From Megaleporinus macrocephalus (Eukaryota > Chordata > Actinopteri > Characiformes > Anostomidae), in contig CM038715.1 in NCBI GenBank assembly GCA_021613375.1, forward strand, positions 3,101,878 through 3,165,877: a DNA stretch of 64,000 bases, written 5' to 3'. This document shows positions 59,901-64,000 of the stretch, in pieces. The position numbers were made by a program, and so were the translations under genes. The notes below the pieces were generated by a model. The model did not search any database, was not told the DNA's origin, and was given only the letters and a program-made list of their open reading frames with translations. Position 1 is the stretch's first letter; each line of letters starts with the position of its first letter.

Positions 59901-60500
59901 ATCACTGTCGTCAGCAGTTTTAAGATGTTAATTCAAAGACAACAAAGTTTAATAGGCCCAGTCGGAATTAATTTATGAGCTTTGTGAATAAACCTACAGT
60001 CGTTAACGAAACAGTGCTGTAACCAAGTGTTATGGAACTGTATGTGTATGTGTTACCGTCGTCACCATGTTTTATGGAAGCCAGATTTTACAAGCAAATT
60101 ATATGAGCATGTAGCCAAAAAGTAGGCTCTAGCTAATTAAGATAGCAATGCAGATTTCCTCTTGAGGTTTGGGGGCCTTCACCGTGCTCGGTGTTGATAT
60201 TCAGTATCACTGAGACTGACACTGTGGGCTCCATCTGAGGAGGAATGCAGGAAAAGAAAAAATATATTATATTTATATTTTATCTTCAAACTGTATACTA
60301 CCCCCTACATGCTATCTCCTAAGGTTTAATATTTTATGTAATATTACCTAAGATATCATATTTTCATGTTTTTATTTCTTTTACAGCTCGACCACCAAAA
60401 TATTGGTAACAAAGTCAAAGAGCGCTCAGAGGACAAGCTGATATGCAGACACGATGAAGAAGTGAAACATCACTGAGTTCCAGGGAGGCATCATTGCATT
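57000..60500. other. Intergenic sequence, no gene recognised
   Basis: Contains short open frames on both strands (up to 172 codons at 58855-59373, minus) without recognisable domains or splice context. A repeat-like TTTATTTATCACATACATAG stretch lies near 59385. Confidence 0.4.
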
Positions 60501-60504
60501 TTGG

Positions 60505-60535
60505 AGATAGAGAGAGTGAGACAGTGAGGAAGAAA

Positions 60536-60573
<38 letters not shown>

Positions 60574-60580
60574 GAGAGAA
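60505..60580. repeat. (GA)n microsatellite
   Basis: Interrupted GA run. Confidence 0.9.
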
Positions 60581-60770
60581 AGCCCAATAGTGGTCATGCT
60601 ACTATGAAGTGTTTATTGGAGTGTGTGTGTGTGAGGGTGCAGTAGCTGATTGTGGTGGGGAGTTATGGGGGGTTAAGGGGTAATTAGGGGTTCCATCTCA
60701 CAGAGCAGTGTTTTAATAGCGCTCCTCCACTATCTTTCAGGTAATGGGGTGTGGCCCACACAGATACACA

Positions 60771-60823
<53 letters not shown>
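60771..60823. repeat. (CA)n microsatellite
   Basis: About 26 CA units. Confidence 0.95.
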
Positions 60824-60831
<8 letters not shown>

Positions 60832-60894
60832 GCAAACACATATGCACACAAGTTTGTTTCTGTGAATTGTGGGCCCATTACATAAACTTTCCTC

Positions 60895-60990
60895 AAGACC
60901 CAAATCTTAACCAGGACTGCTACTAGCCTAACACTAACCTTGACCTCAACCCTAAGCTTAAGCTTAACCCCACCCCAACTTTACAATTTA
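60895..60990. repeat. Degenerate CCTAA-rich tract, second site
   Basis: CCTAACACTAACCTTGACCT, CAACCCTAAGCTTAAGCTTA and ACCCCACCCC resemble the tract at 17984-18180 and likewise sit next to a dinucleotide microsatellite. Confidence 0.45.
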
Positions 60991-61370
60991 ATAGTTTTTT
61001 TACAATATAGGGACCACTTTGTGATCTCCACTAGGACAAAACGTTTCCATGTGCATATATGAACAGGTTTTGGCACCCACAATGCAATATAAACCTGACT
61101 CCCCATACACACACATACACACATACACTTACATTAGGGCTGGGCGATATGGAAAAAAAATCTTATCATGATGATTTTTTTCATATCAGTCAATATCGAT
61201 AAATATCATGACATAAATCAAATCACTATTGCTTTTTTACTTTAAGTGAAGTGAAGATATCAAAATTAAAAAATTTTGTTAAATTGTTTTTTATTCTCTG
61301 ATTCAGGAGATGCACTATAATATACAAATGCACTATAGAACATTACACAACTGTCTTTCAAATAAATTAA

Positions 61371-61476
<106 letters not shown>

Positions 61477-61773
61477 GGTAGTATTAGTATGATCAGTATT
61501 CACACAGACACTGTGTTAATCAGGCTGTTGCTGGTTCTTTAAGTTGGTTCTGAGGAAAGAACTCTGTTTATGTTCACTCATAGCGGTGAGTCGACTCTCT
61601 GTCTGTTCTAATGGGGAGTTGTTGGTTTAGTGATTCTGTTCCTCCTCGGGATTTTTGGTTTTAAAGTTAACTTTGTCTCAGCGTCTCACTCAAACTCCTA
61701 CAATATATATATTTATCTTTATCAATTACCAAATTACATTGATTAGCATAACGTGCGTTGATGCGTCGCAAAG

Positions 61774-62022
61774 ATGGCCGCTCCTACTGAAAGCATGGAT
61801 TTATCCGGAGCACAAGCTGCAGCTACAAACAATCACTCACGTTCATCTAACGTTGTGGGAGTGTTTCACACAGAAACACAACAGTGTGGTGCTCTGTCAG
61901 CTCTGCACAGTGGAGATGATCACAACAGTACAACTGCTACACACGAGACCTTGAAGATCAAACATCCCGTAGAGCTTCATCAACACAGCAGCAGGACAGC
62001 ACCTGTTTACCTGTTTATCTGA
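61774..62022 (+). CDS. Unidentified 82-residue open frame inside a transposon
   Basis: The Met codon sits in AAGATGG, a good vertebrate initiation context. The product begins MAAPTESMDLSGAQAAATNN and is rich in Thr, Ser, His and Ala, with no membrane segment or known motif that I recognise. It might be the leading exon of a decayed hAT/ZBED-type transposase, or chance. No splice partner was found. Confidence 0.2.
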   Translation: MAAPTESMDLSGAQAAATNNHSRSSNVVGVFHTETQQCGALSALHSGDDHNSTTATHETLKIKHPVELHQHSSRTAPVYLFI

Positions 62023-62398
62023 TCTTATAGATTATTTATAGATTATTAACACGTGTATCATGTTTCTTTCAGTAGTAGTTTAACGTTTTCTCTTATTTTC
62101 TCTTATTTTATTCTCTCTGCTCGACTGTGACGCTGCAGTAACAGATTACTAGTACGTGGGTTAAGCTGCCGCTACGTCTACACTCTGCGCTGTGTGTCTC
62201 AACCAAACATGAAATAACTGGAACTCTAGTTCAGCCACCTGATTGGTTTGGAGCGGCGCTATTCCCATTCTCATTGGCTATTCGTGTTGTCTCTCAATGG
62301 AACTTAATTCTATCGACTTTCAATCAACTATGTCTTATAGTTCTATCGAGAAAACGTTATTTCACCATAATTATTGTTATCATTTTATCACCCAGCCC

Positions 62399-64000
62399 TT
62401 ACATACATACATGCAAATATGTGTGTATATACTCATACACATGTCCTTTATGAGGAAAATTTCTATGTGCATCAAATACAGTTACATAAATAGATCTTTC
62501 CATTTTTGCCAATGATTTTGTTGATTGAATATACACTACACATCTAATTGCTTATACAACATGCCTTTTAAAATATGGATATTATTAATATTATTAATCT
62601 GAAATGTCTACTTCAAAGTGTCCCATTCTATTTTTTTTTTATTTAGACTGCACAAGCTGCATGTTTCTGTATCAGACATGGATACAACTTAAATAAACTG
62701 AAGTCAGTAATTAGCAGCGCTGCCCGGAGCTTTTAGATATTTTCTTAATGTGGACCTGATATACACGTTAGAAAGTCAATTTAATACATTATTGTTTAAT
62801 GTACAGACTACTGTGAAAAGTGTTTAACCAACATTCATTCATACCACACTTCATATACACACTACTAGGCAACTGGGTACATGATCTATAGGTTAGCCCA
62901 GAGTTCTAACATAATAGGTGGTGGATGCAACCCATTAGCAAAACGCCCTCTTAAGCTTCCGCCCTCTCCCATAATATAGTCGGCTGCGCTCGGGTTTTCA
63001 GAGGGCGTGGTTTTGACAGTTTGGGGGCGGGACATGGGCTTTCATCGTGACTCAGCAAACTAGCTAGCGGTGGTAGCCTAGCTCTAGCTAACTGTTTCTC
63101 CAGCTAGCGTCGCCACAGCGGGCGGAAATTATCATACAGTTAAGCCCGCCCACTTTGATGGAAGATATGATTGGTCAGTTTTACCGTTATTTGAAATTGG
63201 TATGGCGCTGAATTAGAACTGCCTGCCCCCTCTGTACATGAACAGCGGGACCACCAATCACCAACATTCTGTGGAGGCATCAGAGTCCTTATAGGGGGAA
63301 ACACAGATTCACAGGCTTCCACTTAACCCCTCACACTCCAACACAGATTGAATAGACACGTTTGAATAATTTATTGTCTATATTTTTGTAATTGTTTAGA
63401 TGTTGATTGTCAAACTGTAAGTAGATAAAATAAATTTTATAGGGTGTAGAGGGCCATGACGGTTCCCCACTGATGCAACCACCAAGAGCCTACGTTGCTC
63501 AGAATGTTGCTATAATGGTAGTTTTGGGAAGCTGGTCTAAATCTGGGTGACTAACTGAAGAAGCCGTTCTGCAGATACCAGTTTGAACAGTCTGACCTTT
63601 TACAGAGACAAATGACTAATAGATGCTATTGCTTTAGAGGTCATCATTAGTCATAATGAAATATTAGAACCTACACTGTCTGAAATCGTTTGTTATGAAC
63701 TGTATAGCACACAGAATAAAGCTCAAACAAAGAATTCACTCTTAATAGACTGAATTTAATGCTGAGACGTTTCTGTCAGGAAATACGTTTATCACTCACT
63801 ACAAGGAGAAGATACACTGGTGAGAAGAAAAGTTAAACAGTGTTAATCCAACTTCCATCATTTTTGTAATGATCGTCCACAATTTTGTAAATCATACTAA
63901 TTTGAAGAAGTCAATCAAAACAAAACGTATTTGTGTACCGGCTCAGTTATCCAAGTTTATAGAATGTAATGTCTCAGTAAATCTAAACTGAATAAACTGA
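62399..64000. other. Intergenic sequence with a GC-richer block
   Basis: 62985-63330 is GC-richer, with GGGGGCGGG (63023-63031), CTAGCTAGCGGTGG and CTCTAGCTAACTG motifs. It resembles a dispersed fish repeat or a CpG-rich patch. No gene is supported. Confidence 0.35.

Overview
The window is vertebrate genomic DNA, most likely from an ostariophysan teleost (a characin- or catfish-type fish). It has split genes with GT-AG introns, long micro- and minisatellites, Tc1/mariner relics, LINE 3' ends of fish type, a solo LTR, and the TACAGGACCACCACAGAGCA and TTTAGCRGACGCTCTTATCC dispersed repeats that I associate with ostariophysan genomes. The species assignment is inference.

The only confidently recognised protein-coding genes are two legumain-like (asparaginyl endopeptidase, peptidase family C13) paralogues placed head to head. 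The minus-strand copy runs from its start codon at 18587 down to 8369. Eleven coding exons are readable, but the last two expected exons were not found. The plus-strand copy runs from 25008 to 36023 in 13 coding exons and gives an uninterrupted 431-residue reading frame with a poly(A) signal at 36385. Seven of the internal exons have identical lengths in the two copies, and the intron phases match. Both keep the catalytic Asn/His/Cys. Both lack a recognisable signal peptide, the Asn autoprocessing site, and some or all of the prodomain disulfide cysteines of secreted legumain. The plus copy has also replaced all three S1-pocket residues that give legumain its Asn specificity. Together this points to a non-lysosomal legumain-like lineage with altered specificity.

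Layout: 1-4938 is a 17-bp minisatellite with a ~1.3 kb higher-order period. 4986-5552 may hold the last exon of a neighbouring plus-strand gene. 6120-7260 is a dead Tc1 element. 8369-19022 is the minus legumain-like gene, with LINE, Tc1 and microsatellite insertions in its introns. 20328-24926 is a tandem duplication that contains a terminal-inverted-repeat transposon plus the putative promoter and first exon of the plus gene; its right copy also carries a solo LTR. 25008-36390 is the plus legumain-like gene, with a 1.7 kb 20-bp minisatellite in intron 6 and a 3.9 kb 22/27-bp minisatellite in intron 8. From 36.4 kb to the end I see no protein-coding gene. That part holds dispersed repeats, several transposon relics, a perfect CTCF-like core motif and several blocks of higher-complexity sequence that look like conserved non-coding elements.
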